Positions 56,295 through 63,877 of a stretch of 64,000 bases of DNA are shown piece after piece. The notes beneath the pieces were generated by a model that ran no database searches, had not been told where the DNA came from, and saw nothing but the letters and a program-made list of their open reading frames with translations. Position numbers and translations under genes: made by a program. How positions within the stretch are numbered: the first letter of the stretch is position 1; each line of letters opens with the position of its first letter. This stretch comes from Algoriphagus resistens (lineage in GTDB: Bacteria > Bacteroidota > Bacteroidia > Cytophagales > Cyclobacteriaceae), in contig NZ_LMXN01000018.1 in the NCBI RefSeq assembly GCF_001442615.1, positions 1 through 64,000 of the forward strand, written 5' to 3'.

Positions 56295-56774
56295 ATGCTC
56301 AAAAATTACCTGAATATTGCTTTTCGACATTTGTGGAAGGATAGGCTTTATTCGCTGATAAATATTGTCGGACTTGCAGCAGCTACCCTATGTCTAATCC
56401 TTGCTGTGGTCTATTGGAATGATGAGCATAGTTTTGATGGCTTTCATGCCAACAATCCAAATCTATACAGAGTTACCACCACGTTCATAGATAAGAAAGG
56501 TGCTGATCCAAAAATAGTAGGAGTAACAGCCTTTATACCTTGGGTTAAGATGTTCTCCTTTGCCGCATTGACATCCCTGTCATGGATTTCACCACAAGAT
56601 CCACAGACCCACTCCCTTATGGAAAGGGTCAAGTCCTGTTTTATCCATCCACAGGCTGAACAGCTTTTGCTTGATGGGAACCACCGGTCGATTTTAACAA
56701 ATGGCCTGTCGTTCCAATTGGCCTTATATTCAAGCATACGGGGAGAGCTTATGAACCCTGAGCCTGAAGAGTAA
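56295..56774 (+). pseudogene. Permease remnant with an inverted tnpB fragment replacing its middle
   Basis: From 56295 to about 56531 the frame encodes a genuine permease N-terminus: MLKNYLNIAFRHLWKDRLYS, TM1 (about 20-42), then DEHSFDGFHANNPNLYRVTT. It then runs into the reverse complement of a tnpB 3' segment (56532-56739) and ends with CTTATGAACCC...GAGCCTGAAGAGT (56748-56772). That end matches the permease 3' ends (CTTATGAATCCGGTGAAGAG, then CCTGAAGAGT) apart from about six missing bases. About 2 kb of permease has thus been replaced while both gene ends survive. The reading frame happens to stay open, giving a 159-residue hybrid with no expected function. The following 268 bases (56775-57042) hold no feature. 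Confidence 0.85.
56532..56739 (-). mobile_element. tnpB fragment (IS200/IS605 type) inside the permease remnant
   Basis: On the minus strand this 208-bp piece encodes YKANWNDRPFVKIDRWFPSS followed by the zinc ribbon (CSACG...CGSCG), HDRDVNAAKENI and LTQGIK. It is nearly the same protein as residues about 17-80 of the tnpB piece at the left window edge, with a few substitutions such as Thr to Ala and Ala to Glu. Homology ends sharply at both sides, and no element ends or tnpA are visible. Confidence 0.85.
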
Positions 56775-57042
56775 CCCAAGTAAAGTGTTTTCCGAATCTT
56801 ATGATCCTTAAAGTAATTTACTGGCAGAAAGGCGGATAATCAAAAAATAAAGTATCCAATGCCAGAATTTCAATTATCAACATGCGCATTAAAATAAGCC
56901 AAACTTCAATTCCATAAGTAGTGTGGAAGCAGCAATAACCTGTTTTTACCCAATATCAAGGTGATAGGATCAAGAAAAATAAACCTATAATCAATATCTT
57001 TAGTCCATTCATTTATCCAAAACAGTTTTATGGGAAAATTTT

Positions 57043-57984
57043 ATGGAAAAATTCTACTTTCTTATCCTATTCCTTTTCGTACCAATGGTTCTATTTGCCC
57101 AGGAACCTGGACAGGTTAGTCTATTTGACAAGGAATTAAATCGTTTTTTGAACGTCAGGGATTTTACGGTTTCAACAGACGGTCAGGAAGCCTATTTTAC
57201 TATCCAGAGTCCAGCCCAGGATATCTCTCAGCTAGTGAAAATCGTCAAGGAAAACGGAGAGTGGTCAGAGCCTGAATTGCTGTTGTTTGGCGATCCGTAC
57301 ATGTATATGGAGCCTTATTTGACCCATGATGGACTTAGGCTTTTTTTTGCTTCTGACAGGCCGCTATTGGATTCTGATTCGGAGGGAAAAGATTTTGATA
57401 TTTGGTATCTGGAACGTCAGGACAAAGCTGCTGGGTGGTCAACTCCTATCAACCTAGGCCAGCCTGTCAACTCTGAGTTGGATGAATTTTTTCCAACACT
57501 AGCCGAAAACAATAACCTATATTTTACCTTGGATTCGCCTGAGGGATTGGGCAAGGACGATATCTACCGGAGTGTATGGGAAAATGGAAGTTATTTGGCT
57601 CCTGAGTTATTATCCGACAGCATCAACAGCAATGGCTATGAATTCAATGCTTTTATCTCTCGAAGGGAAGAATTTATTCTTTTCACTAAATACAATGAAG
57701 AAGGGGGAATGGGGAGCGGGGACTTATATCTGTCCCAAAGGAAGCCGAATGGAGAATGGGAAAAGGCAAGGAATCTGGGAATGCCCATCAACACTAAGTA
57801 CATGGAATATTGCCCTTTTTACGATGAGGAAAATGGAATTCTCTATTTTACCAGTAGAAGGAACATGTTGGTTTCTAAAGAATTTCGGGATCTTGCAGAT
57901 TTTGAGCAAACTGTCAATGAAGGTGAAAATGGTTTGAGTAAACTCTATCAGGTAAAACTGTCGATTAGGGCATTGCGCCAGTGA
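57043..57984 (+). CDS. Exported TolB-like/PD40 beta-propeller protein
   Basis: Exported protein of 313 residues with a signal peptide cut near LFAQ. The body consists of PD40 (WD40-like) blades: FTVSTDGQEAYFTI, PYLTHDGLRLFFASDRP, FFPTLAENNNLYFTLD, NAFISRREEFILFTKY and CPFYDEENGILYFTSRR recur about every 45-50 residues, suggesting a six-bladed propeller of the TolB type. In Bacteroidota such domains are often attached to OmpA or peptidoglycan-binding domains; this one is propeller only. It is monocistronic, follows the permease remnant, and has no enhancer module. The actual ligand is unknown. Confidence 0.85.
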   Translation: MEKFYFLILFLFVPMVLFAQEPGQVSLFDKELNRFLNVRDFTVSTDGQEAYFTIQSPAQDISQLVKIVKENGEWSEPELLLFGDPYMYMEPYLTHDGLRLFFASDRPLLDSDSEGKDFDIWYLERQDKAAGWSTPINLGQPVNSELDEFFPTLAENNNLYFTLDSPEGLGKDDIYRSVWENGSYLAPELLSDSINSNGYEFNAFISRREEFILFTKYNEEGGMGSGDLYLSQRKPNGEWEKARNLGMPINTKYMEYCPFYDEENGILYFTSRRNMLVSKEFRDLADFEQTVNEGENGLSKLYQVKLSIRALRQ

Positions 57985-58071
57985 GAATGAAGCTAGGTAT
58001 GTGAATCAACCAGCTATGCTCCGTACCCACTGTTGAGCTTGATTTCCTTTATGATTGCAGTGGAGCTTGGG

Positions 58072-58671
58072 TCAGTCCTCAGGTTTTATCAAAATGCCTT
58101 TGTCCACACTTTCGTTGATTAACTTCTCAGCATAGTCCCAAATAGCAGAAGAACCCTCTTTTATTGCCTTTTTTTTGTTATACACTTGTTGATAGGGCAC
58201 ATTGAATTCCGCCCAGGTCCCACCATTATTTGAGGTGTTTTGTAACAAAGGCTCAAACCTATCCATTGCTTTTGCGAACTTGGCATCGTCTGTCACGCCT
58301 TCTTCAAATTCTTCCCAGATCGCAACAAACTCTTCGGCTTGTGCCGCCGGTAAAAGTCCAAAAATACGCTTCGCTGCGAGAAGTTCTTCTTCTGTATTGG
58401 TGTGGTTTTTTGTAGAATCGTAGATAAATGTATCTCCTGCATCAATTTCTACGATGTCGTGGATTAGGACCATTTTTACCACTTTGAGAACATCAATTGG
58501 CTTGTCTGAATGCGATGCCAACACAATGGCCATCATGGCTAAATGCCAGCTATGTTCAGCGTCGTTTTCGTGTCGGTCACTGTTGAATAGCCTGGTCTTT
58601 CGCTGGATGTATTTTAGCTTGTCAATTTCTTTGATGAAAGCTACTTGTCTTAATAAATCGTCAATCTGCAT
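58072..58671 (-). CDS. HD-domain hydrolase (YfbR/HDDC2-like)
   Basis: Cytosolic metal-dependent phosphohydrolase of 199 residues. The HD superfamily ligands are visible: H40 in RHENDAEHSWHLAMMA, H71 and D72 in LIHDIVEIDAGD, and D137 in AMDRFEPLL. The pattern DAEHSWH and the VEIDAGDTF extension match the YfbR/HDDC2 group, whose characterised members are 5'-deoxynucleotidases. The nucleotide substrate here is inference. It is a single gene on the minus strand. Confidence 0.88.
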   Translation of the reverse strand: MQIDDLLRQVAFIKEIDKLKYIQRKTRLFNSDRHENDAEHSWHLAMMAIVLASHSDKPIDVLKVVKMVLIHDIVEIDAGDTFIYDSTKNHTNTEEELLAAKRIFGLLPAAQAEEFVAIWEEFEEGVTDDAKFAKAMDRFEPLLQNTSNNGGTWAEFNVPYQQVYNKKKAIKEGSSAIWDYAEKLINESVDKGILIKPED

Positions 58672-58869
58672 TTTTTTATAAGTTGTTGAAGAATTTTTAG
58701 GTTCCGTGATGTCTTTTAGAATCGATGCAAGTGGTATTCAGTACCTTGAGAATTTACGTTAACTATGTACTCAAGGATTCTTTATGGAGCACAGTCAGGA
58801 ATTCTTCAACTGCAACCCGCTCAAACAGTAGATGTGTAGAGTTTTTGGATCAAGCTAACTGATATGGAT

Positions 58870-59424
58870 TCAACCTTGGATGAGTTGTTTAGCTTTACTT
58901 TCAGAACCTTCGTTTCTCCATTCAATTTGTATAGTCCCGTCGTAATAATTGATAGTAAGTCTATTCACATTCCCTTCCCATATAATAGTCTCGTTGGAAT
59001 AGGACTCTGTTGGAGAACCGAATTTTTTGGTGAAATAGGTGATAAAGTCGTTAACCCCACTTTCCATATTGGGTATATCCCGCTTGTTAAAAGTCCATCT
59101 GCATTTGTATAAGCTGCCGGACAAATAGGTTAATCTCAGATCGTGAGCTTCTTGCCCGTTTACTATCCTTAAAGGAAAGCCTTGGTAGATTCCCTCCTGA
59201 ATTCCTGCATCTAAATTCCTTTTTACACTTTCTGCCAGCCATTGATTGTTCTGATAGATTGATTCTTTGCCTGTGATTAATTGAAGTTCACTTTTCAAGC
59301 TCTCAAGAGTAGAAGCTAGCTGAAGTCCATTGATACTAGTTGCATCATCTATTTCTTCTTGAGCCAATAGGGAAGGGCTGATAAGTAGCAAAAGGTAAAA
59401 AAGTGAGTTTTTTAAAATTTGCAT
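58870..59424 (-). CDS. Exported protein of unknown function
   Basis: Predicted secreted protein of 184 residues: signal peptide MQILKNSLFYLLLLISPSLL with a likely cut after LLAQ, then an alpha/beta body without recognised motif. Notable stretches are DLRLTYLSGSLYKCRW and NDFITYFTKKFGSP. It has one cysteine. The terminal residues are charged (GSESKAKQLIQG). It lies 198 bases from the HD hydrolase with no overlap, so an operon is uncertain. I do not recognise the family. Confidence 0.65.
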   Translation of the reverse strand: MQILKNSLFYLLLLISPSLLAQEEIDDATSINGLQLASTLESLKSELQLITGKESIYQNNQWLAESVKRNLDAGIQEGIYQGFPLRIVNGQEAHDLRLTYLSGSLYKCRWTFNKRDIPNMESGVNDFITYFTKKFGSPTESYSNETIIWEGNVNRLTINYYDGTIQIEWRNEGSESKAKQLIQG

Positions 59425-59805
59425 TGAAAAGAATTATAGGTTTTTATTGGAATTTAAATTGTCTAGAACGGTGCCAGTGGTTACTCTTTTATTATCAGAA
59501 AAATTGGTGAAATCTTTTTCAGATGCAAGTTATGGGATAAAATAAATAGAGAGAAGGATTCGGCCATGAAAGCAAACCGCATTTTACGCTGTGGAGGGTC
59601 TGCCAAAACCAAATTTAATGGTTTCAGCTATTCGTTATCGAATGCTAGACAAAATAGGAGGCTGAGGATGTTTTATCGCTGAAAATGGCGACCTAATATG
59701 CTGTGGGATATTCGGCTATGAGGTAGGAGAGTAGTGTCAAAAATAGTCTGTCCATCTTTTTATGATTTGCTACTTAGTTGCTATGGTGTTGACTTTGCCC
59801 ACTGG
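59425..59805. other. Intergenic region without recognised gene
   Basis: About 380 bases between the exported protein and module 9. No open frame of plausible composition, tRNA-like fold or repeat of the families described here was recognised. Confidence 0.5.
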
Positions 59806-59896
59806 CGGACAAAATTGTTCGGTGGATTTGTTTTTGTAAGTGGCTTATATGTCAAATCAAGCCAATTTGAGGGGGTGCGAATGGCATGGAAGTAGA
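59806..59896 (+). promoter_or_regulatory. Enhancer palindrome plus -24/-12 promoter, module 9
   Basis: CGGACAAAATTGTTCG (59806-59821) is preceded by TTTGCCCACTGG. TGGCATGGAAGTAGA lies at 59882-59896, offset 76 bp. Expected start is near 59907. The first gene downstream is the small protein at 60053, then the permease at 60521. The leader has AATCAAGAGCAAAGAGCCAA-type degenerate repeats. Confidence 0.8.
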
Positions 59897-60052
59897 AGAG
59901 AATCAAAAGCAAAGAATCAAGAGCAAAGAGCCAAGGTTTAAGATAATAATATTTAAACCCCTTCGATCCCAATAGCTATGTGGGACGCTCAGGGTGACAC
60001 TTCAGAACCACAATAAATGCATCAATAAATACACACGTAAACATCCAAACCC

Positions 60053-60334
60053 ATGAGTCACATCGCCATTCCAATCCCAAACCTTCCTGGAAAACAAAAC
60101 ATCGATATCCAGGTGATCATCAACAATGAGGTGAAATCTCTTCATTACAAAGTGGAGCTTCTCTACTGGGATGATTGTGAGAACCCTACTGCGCATCGCG
60201 CAGATTGTATCTCCGAGATGCTGACCAAACACGATCCAAGCTGGACAGTGTATTATATCGGAGCCCCGACGGATAAATTTGTGCCCATCACCTTTGTGGA
60301 CAGAGAGAGCAAGAAGTGGATGCAGGTTAGGTGA
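60053..60334 (+). CDS. Small hypothetical protein in the module-9 unit
   Basis: Soluble protein of 93 residues with no signal peptide or TM helix. It contains YKVELLYWDDCENPTAHRAD, CISEMLTKHDPSWTVYYIGA and ends DRESKKWMQVR. Two cysteines (in DDCEN and ADCIS) and acidic clusters are notable. It begins about 145 bases after the expected module-9 start site and precedes the permease by 186 bases, so it may be the first gene of that transcript. I do not recognise the family; the coding call rests on its balanced composition and position. Confidence 0.6.
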   Translation: MSHIAIPIPNLPGKQNIDIQVIINNEVKSLHYKVELLYWDDCENPTAHRADCISEMLTKHDPSWTVYYIGAPTDKFVPITFVDRESKKWMQVR

Positions 60335-60384
60335 TACTTCGACTTCGTTCAGTACTAGTTTACGATTAGTGATTGGGGATTTTG

Positions 60385-60414
60385 TCATTGCGAACTACGA
60401 AGGAGTGCGGAAAT
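60385..60414. repeat. Short dispersed repeat TCATTGCGA...ACGAA
   Basis: TCATTGCGAACTACGAAGGA, then GTGCGGAAAT, parallels TCATTGCGAGCGACGAAAGA, then GTGAAGCAAT, at 18911-18942. Both copies lie in the leader between an enhancer module and a permease. Repeats of this form are widespread in Bacteroidota genomes, to my recollection. Confidence 0.45.
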
Positions 60415-60520
60415 CTCTTTTTGATATTCCGACAAAGCAGGGCAAAATCGAATGTTGATGTCGAAATACCTACCCCTAACAACAGGGAATAGCATCTTTC
60501 AACTTTACAATTTTATCAAA

Positions 60521-62938
60521 ATGTGGCGGAATAACCTCAAACTATCTCTAAGGAATCTTCTCAAGCACAAGTCACTGACAGTGATAAATGTGCTTGGAAT
60601 GGCAGTTGGTCTGGCAGCATGCTTGCTGATTGGGCTTTTTATTTTTGATGAATTGTCTTATGACAAGCACATCAAAGATGGAGAACGGATATACCGTGTA
60701 GCTCTGGAAACGGCAGAATCTAGGTGGGCAGGCAGTCCTGGGCCACTTGCAGAAGGTTTGAGAAATGACTTTGCGGAAGTGGAAAACGCTACCCGGATCA
60801 TGAAGTTTCCCGAACTTGACCAGATGCTATTGAAGAGTGAAAGCAGTGGCGAGGCAACACAGTTTTATGAAACAAAAGGATATTATGTGGACTCTACTTT
60901 CTTTGAGGTTTTTAACTACGAGTTTCTATCCGGACATTCTTTAAGTGCGCTGGGATCGCCCAATTCTGTGATTCTTTCCGCATCGCTTGCCAAAAAGTTT
61001 TTTGGTGAGGCTAACCCAGTGAATCAATCCCTTACGATTGGTTTGCCTTTTGGGGACTTTGATTATACCATTACAGGTGTATTTGAGGATACAGGGGTAA
61101 AGTCTCATATAGATGCGAATTTTTTCCTATCCATGCAAAACGATGATATTGGAAATGCGGTGAAAGGAATGACCAACTGGGCGACTAATAACATTTTCTA
61201 TACTTATGTGAAGCTTCATCCGGCGGCAGATATTGAGTCTTTTGAGAAGAAACTTATTCCGTTTTTTGAACGTCATGGGGCAGAAGATTTGAAAGCCATG
61301 GGAGGTTTCAGCAAAAATCTTTTCCTTCAACCCTTGGAGGATATTTATCTGGAATCCAATATAGACTATGAGTTGGGAACCACCGGAAACAAAATGACGC
61401 TGTTTGTCTTCGGATCGGTGGCTGTGTTTATCCTCCTGATCGCCTGTATCAATTTTATGAATTTGGCAACAGCCAGATCCGAAAAGCGATCGAAGGAAGT
61501 TGGGATTAGGAAACTGTTGGGAGCAAATAAAAGCGGATTGGTACGGCAGTTTTTGGGAGAATCTATGATAATTTCCTTGCTGGGATTACTAGTGGCTTTC
61601 CTGGTTGCTTCACTTTTGATGCCTTATTTCAATCAATTGACTGGTAAAGAGTTGGGTCTGTATCAACGGACTTTACCTTTACTGATGATTTTCTTGCTGG
61701 CAATCGTGGCAGGTTTGCTTGCTGGAACCTATCCGGCATTTTTTCTCTCAGCCTTTACTCCTAGCACTGTACTGAAAGGAAAATTCAAAGGCAGATTATC
61801 CGGATTTTCGCTCCGCCAAGTCCTGGTAGTTTTCCAGTTTGCTATTTCAGCCTGCTTGATTTTGATGGTTTTTGTGATCAAGCACCAACTGGATTTTGTC
61901 CAAAATCAGGATTTGGGATTCAAAAAAAATCAGCAATTGATTCTTCCCCTCAAAAGTGAAGATGCTGTAGCCAAGTACGAGGTGCTAAAAGCTAGTCTAC
62001 TGCAGAATCCAAACGTGAAATCAGTTACGCTGGCGTCCACTTATCCCGGTATAGAAAGTATAGAGGATATGATGTACTATGCAGAGGGCAAAACAGTGGA
62101 GGATGTTGTAAACATCACCAATGCATATGTCGGGGATGATTTCGTAGAAACACTTGGATTTCAGATGCTGGAGGGAAGGACATTTACCGAGAAGTACACC
62201 TCAGAATACCCAATGATGATTTTAAACGAATCAGCAGTTAGGTCTCTGGGCTATGAAGTAGCTGATGCTGTAGGAAAGAAGGTTCACTTCGAATGGAGAG
62301 GGAAGTTGAGTACGTTGGAAATAGTAGGTGTGGTGAAGGATTTTAATTACCAAAGCCTTCATACGAAGATTAATCCTTACGCTTTTATTAAGGAAAACCG
62401 GGGAGGATATTTGATCGCAAATTTCGAAGGAAGTGGTACAAACGAAGTTATGGTAAGTGCAGAGGCCAGTTGGGATAAACTCAATATTTCAGATCCTTTT
62501 GTCTATTCGTTTTTGGATCAGGACTTTCAGCGTAATTATGAGAAGGAAGAGCGTGTGGCTAACGTTATTATAGGATTTGCCTTACTGGCGATCTTTATTG
62601 CCTGCCTAGGTCTGTATGGATTGACGGCCTTTATGACCGAGCAACGAACTAAGGAAATTGGCATTCGTAAGACGATGGGAGCGACTGATTGGAGCATTGT
62701 AGCTTTGCTTTCTAAGGATTTCGGCAAGACCGTTTTATTGGCAATTCTGATCTCTGTTCCAATAAGTTTATACTTGTCAAAAGCCTGGCTGGAGAATTTC
62801 GCCTACAAAATCGAACTGCAATGGTGGTACTTTGTCGTCACAGGCTTAGTAGCCCTATTGATAGCAATGCTCACCGTAAGTTTCCAGTCTGTCCGTACGG
62901 CACTGATGAATCCGGTGGAAAGTTTGAAAAGCGAGTGA
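60521..62938 (+). CDS. FtsX/MacB-type permease, paralogue 17
   Basis: 805 residues from the ATG at 60521 (MWRNNLKLSLRNLLKHK). An in-frame ATG at 60452 would add 23 residues that no paralogue has. TM1 region LTVINVLGMAVGLAACLLIG. Before TM2 it reads NIDYELGTTGNKMTLF instead of ENGxxGGR. The post-TM2 segment is NFMNLATARSEKRSKEVG, then IRKLLGANKSGL. The post-TM6 motif is KEIGIRKTMGATD, Thr-Met replacing Val-Leu. The tail is NPVESLKSE. It is the last array member in the window, behind module 9 and the small 60053 gene. Confidence 0.9.
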   Translation: MWRNNLKLSLRNLLKHKSLTVINVLGMAVGLAACLLIGLFIFDELSYDKHIKDGERIYRVALETAESRWAGSPGPLAEGLRNDFAEVENATRIMKFPELDQMLLKSESSGEATQFYETKGYYVDSTFFEVFNYEFLSGHSLSALGSPNSVILSASLAKKFFGEANPVNQSLTIGLPFGDFDYTITGVFEDTGVKSHIDANFFLSMQNDDIGNAVKGMTNWATNNIFYTYVKLHPAADIESFEKKLIPFFERHGAEDLKAMGGFSKNLFLQPLEDIYLESNIDYELGTTGNKMTLFVFGSVAVFILLIACINFMNLATARSEKRSKEVGIRKLLGANKSGLVRQFLGESMIISLLGLLVAFLVASLLMPYFNQLTGKELGLYQRTLPLLMIFLLAIVAGLLAGTYPAFFLSAFTPSTVLKGKFKGRLSGFSLRQVLVVFQFAISACLILMVFVIKHQLDFVQNQDLGFKKNQQLILPLKSEDAVAKYEVLKASLLQNPNVKSVTLASTYPGIESIEDMMYYAEGKTVEDVVNITNAYVGDDFVETLGFQMLEGRTFTEKYTSEYPMMILNESAVRSLGYEVADAVGKKVHFEWRGKLSTLEIVGVVKDFNYQSLHTKINPYAFIKENRGGYLIANFEGSGTNEVMVSAEASWDKLNISDPFVYSFLDQDFQRNYEKEERVANVIIGFALLAIFIACLGLYGLTAFMTEQRTKEIGIRKTMGATDWSIVALLSKDFGKTVLLAILISVPISLYLSKAWLENFAYKIELQWWYFVVTGLVALLIAMLTVSFQSVRTALMNPVESLKSE

Positions 62939-63051
62939 GGGAATGAAAGTAGTTAGAATCAAGATCCGGGAGCCAAGAAGCAAGATACTACCGCTTTTAT
63001 AGCTCAAAGAATGGTTTGGTAGTGGTCTGTGACACAGACCACGGCAGTGGC

Positions 63052-63140
63052 AGCTGAAGGCCTGAATTATCAAAGCCCAGCCCGGTGGGCTGGGTGAAAA
63101 TAGTCAGAAGCATACTTCAAGCTCTGAAAGAGCAGTCTAA
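63052..63140. repeat. REP-like palindromic element, copy D
   Basis: Stem CCCAGCCC (63076-63083) and GGGCTGGG (63087-63094) with loop GGT, preceded by GAATTATCAAAG and followed by AGAAGCATACTTCAAGCTCT and GAAAGAGC. Nearest relative is 35785-35880. It lies just downstream of the minus-strand DUF4197 gene and could act as its transcription end. Confidence 0.6.
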
Positions 63141-63154
63141 AATCCTGAAGATGC

Positions 63155-63877
63155 TTACTTATCCGCCTGCTTGGCATAGCCAAATACCTTTTGGAGTAAA
63201 GGGGATGAGCGGGAAGAGATATCTTCACGTATTTTCAGTTCCTCTTTGGCTATTTCTACAAATAGTCCGTCAATCGCCTTTCTGGTCACATAAGCAGTAA
63301 GGTCGGTGTCTACTTTTTTCACGAAAGGAACCTTGTTGTATTGGGTCATTACATCCTCCCAGTATTTTGTGGCATCGGTTTTCTTCAGACTACCATCTAT
63401 GATGGGGGAGAATTTCTCCGTAAGGGCAGGAGACGTGGTGGTATTGAAGTAACTAGTAGCAGCATTGTCTTCTCCCAAAAGGATGTTTTTCACATCAGCT
63501 ATACTCATTTGCTTGATCGCATCTGTAAAGATAGGCTTGGCTTCTATAGCTGCATCTTCGGCAGCACGGTTGAGGCCGGTGATCGCCTGATCTACCATAT
63601 TGCCCAATCCCATCGAGCGTAGGGTTTTTTCTACGTTTCTAGCTTCTTCGGGAAAAAGGATTTTGACATCGAGATTTCCTAGATACCCATCTTTTGCTCC
63701 CAGGCGTTCTGCGCTGATTCCTGTGGCTTTTTCCAACGCTTCTTTTAGACCAGAGTTGATCTCAGTGTTACTGGGAAGCTTGATTGCCTGACCAAAGGAA
63801 GCAGTAATGGTAGTGAAAGAAGCAAGAGTGACTAAGAAGAAAATAAAATAGGAGGTAATGGGAGATTTATAAATCAT
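63155..63877 (-). CDS. DUF4197-family exported protein
   Basis: Protein of 240 residues from the ATG at 63877 (MIYKSPITSYF), which opens a clear signal peptide (FIFFLVTLASFTTITASFGQ). An upstream ATG ten codons earlier would add a charged prefix and is less likely. The mature part matches DUF4197: INSGLKEALEKAT near its start, LGNLDVKILFPEEARNVEKT, MNRAAE-like GLNRAAEDAA, then FTDAIKQMSIADVKNIL and DATSYF-type AATSYFNTTT. The family is helical and of unknown function. It is monocistronic on the minus strand, with no visible link to the permease array. Confidence 0.88.
   Translation of the reverse strand: MIYKSPITSYFIFFLVTLASFTTITASFGQAIKLPSNTEINSGLKEALEKATGISAERLGAKDGYLGNLDVKILFPEEARNVEKTLRSMGLGNMVDQAITGLNRAAEDAAIEAKPIFTDAIKQMSIADVKNILLGEDNAATSYFNTTTSPALTEKFSPIIDGSLKKTDATKYWEDVMTQYNKVPFVKKVDTDLTAYVTRKAIDGLFVEIAKEELKIREDISSRSSPLLQKVFGYAKQADK

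Noticed and set aside
63341-63622. 93-codon + strand frame
   Set aside because: Lies entirely antisense to the DUF4197 gene, which has a clear family match and signal peptide.
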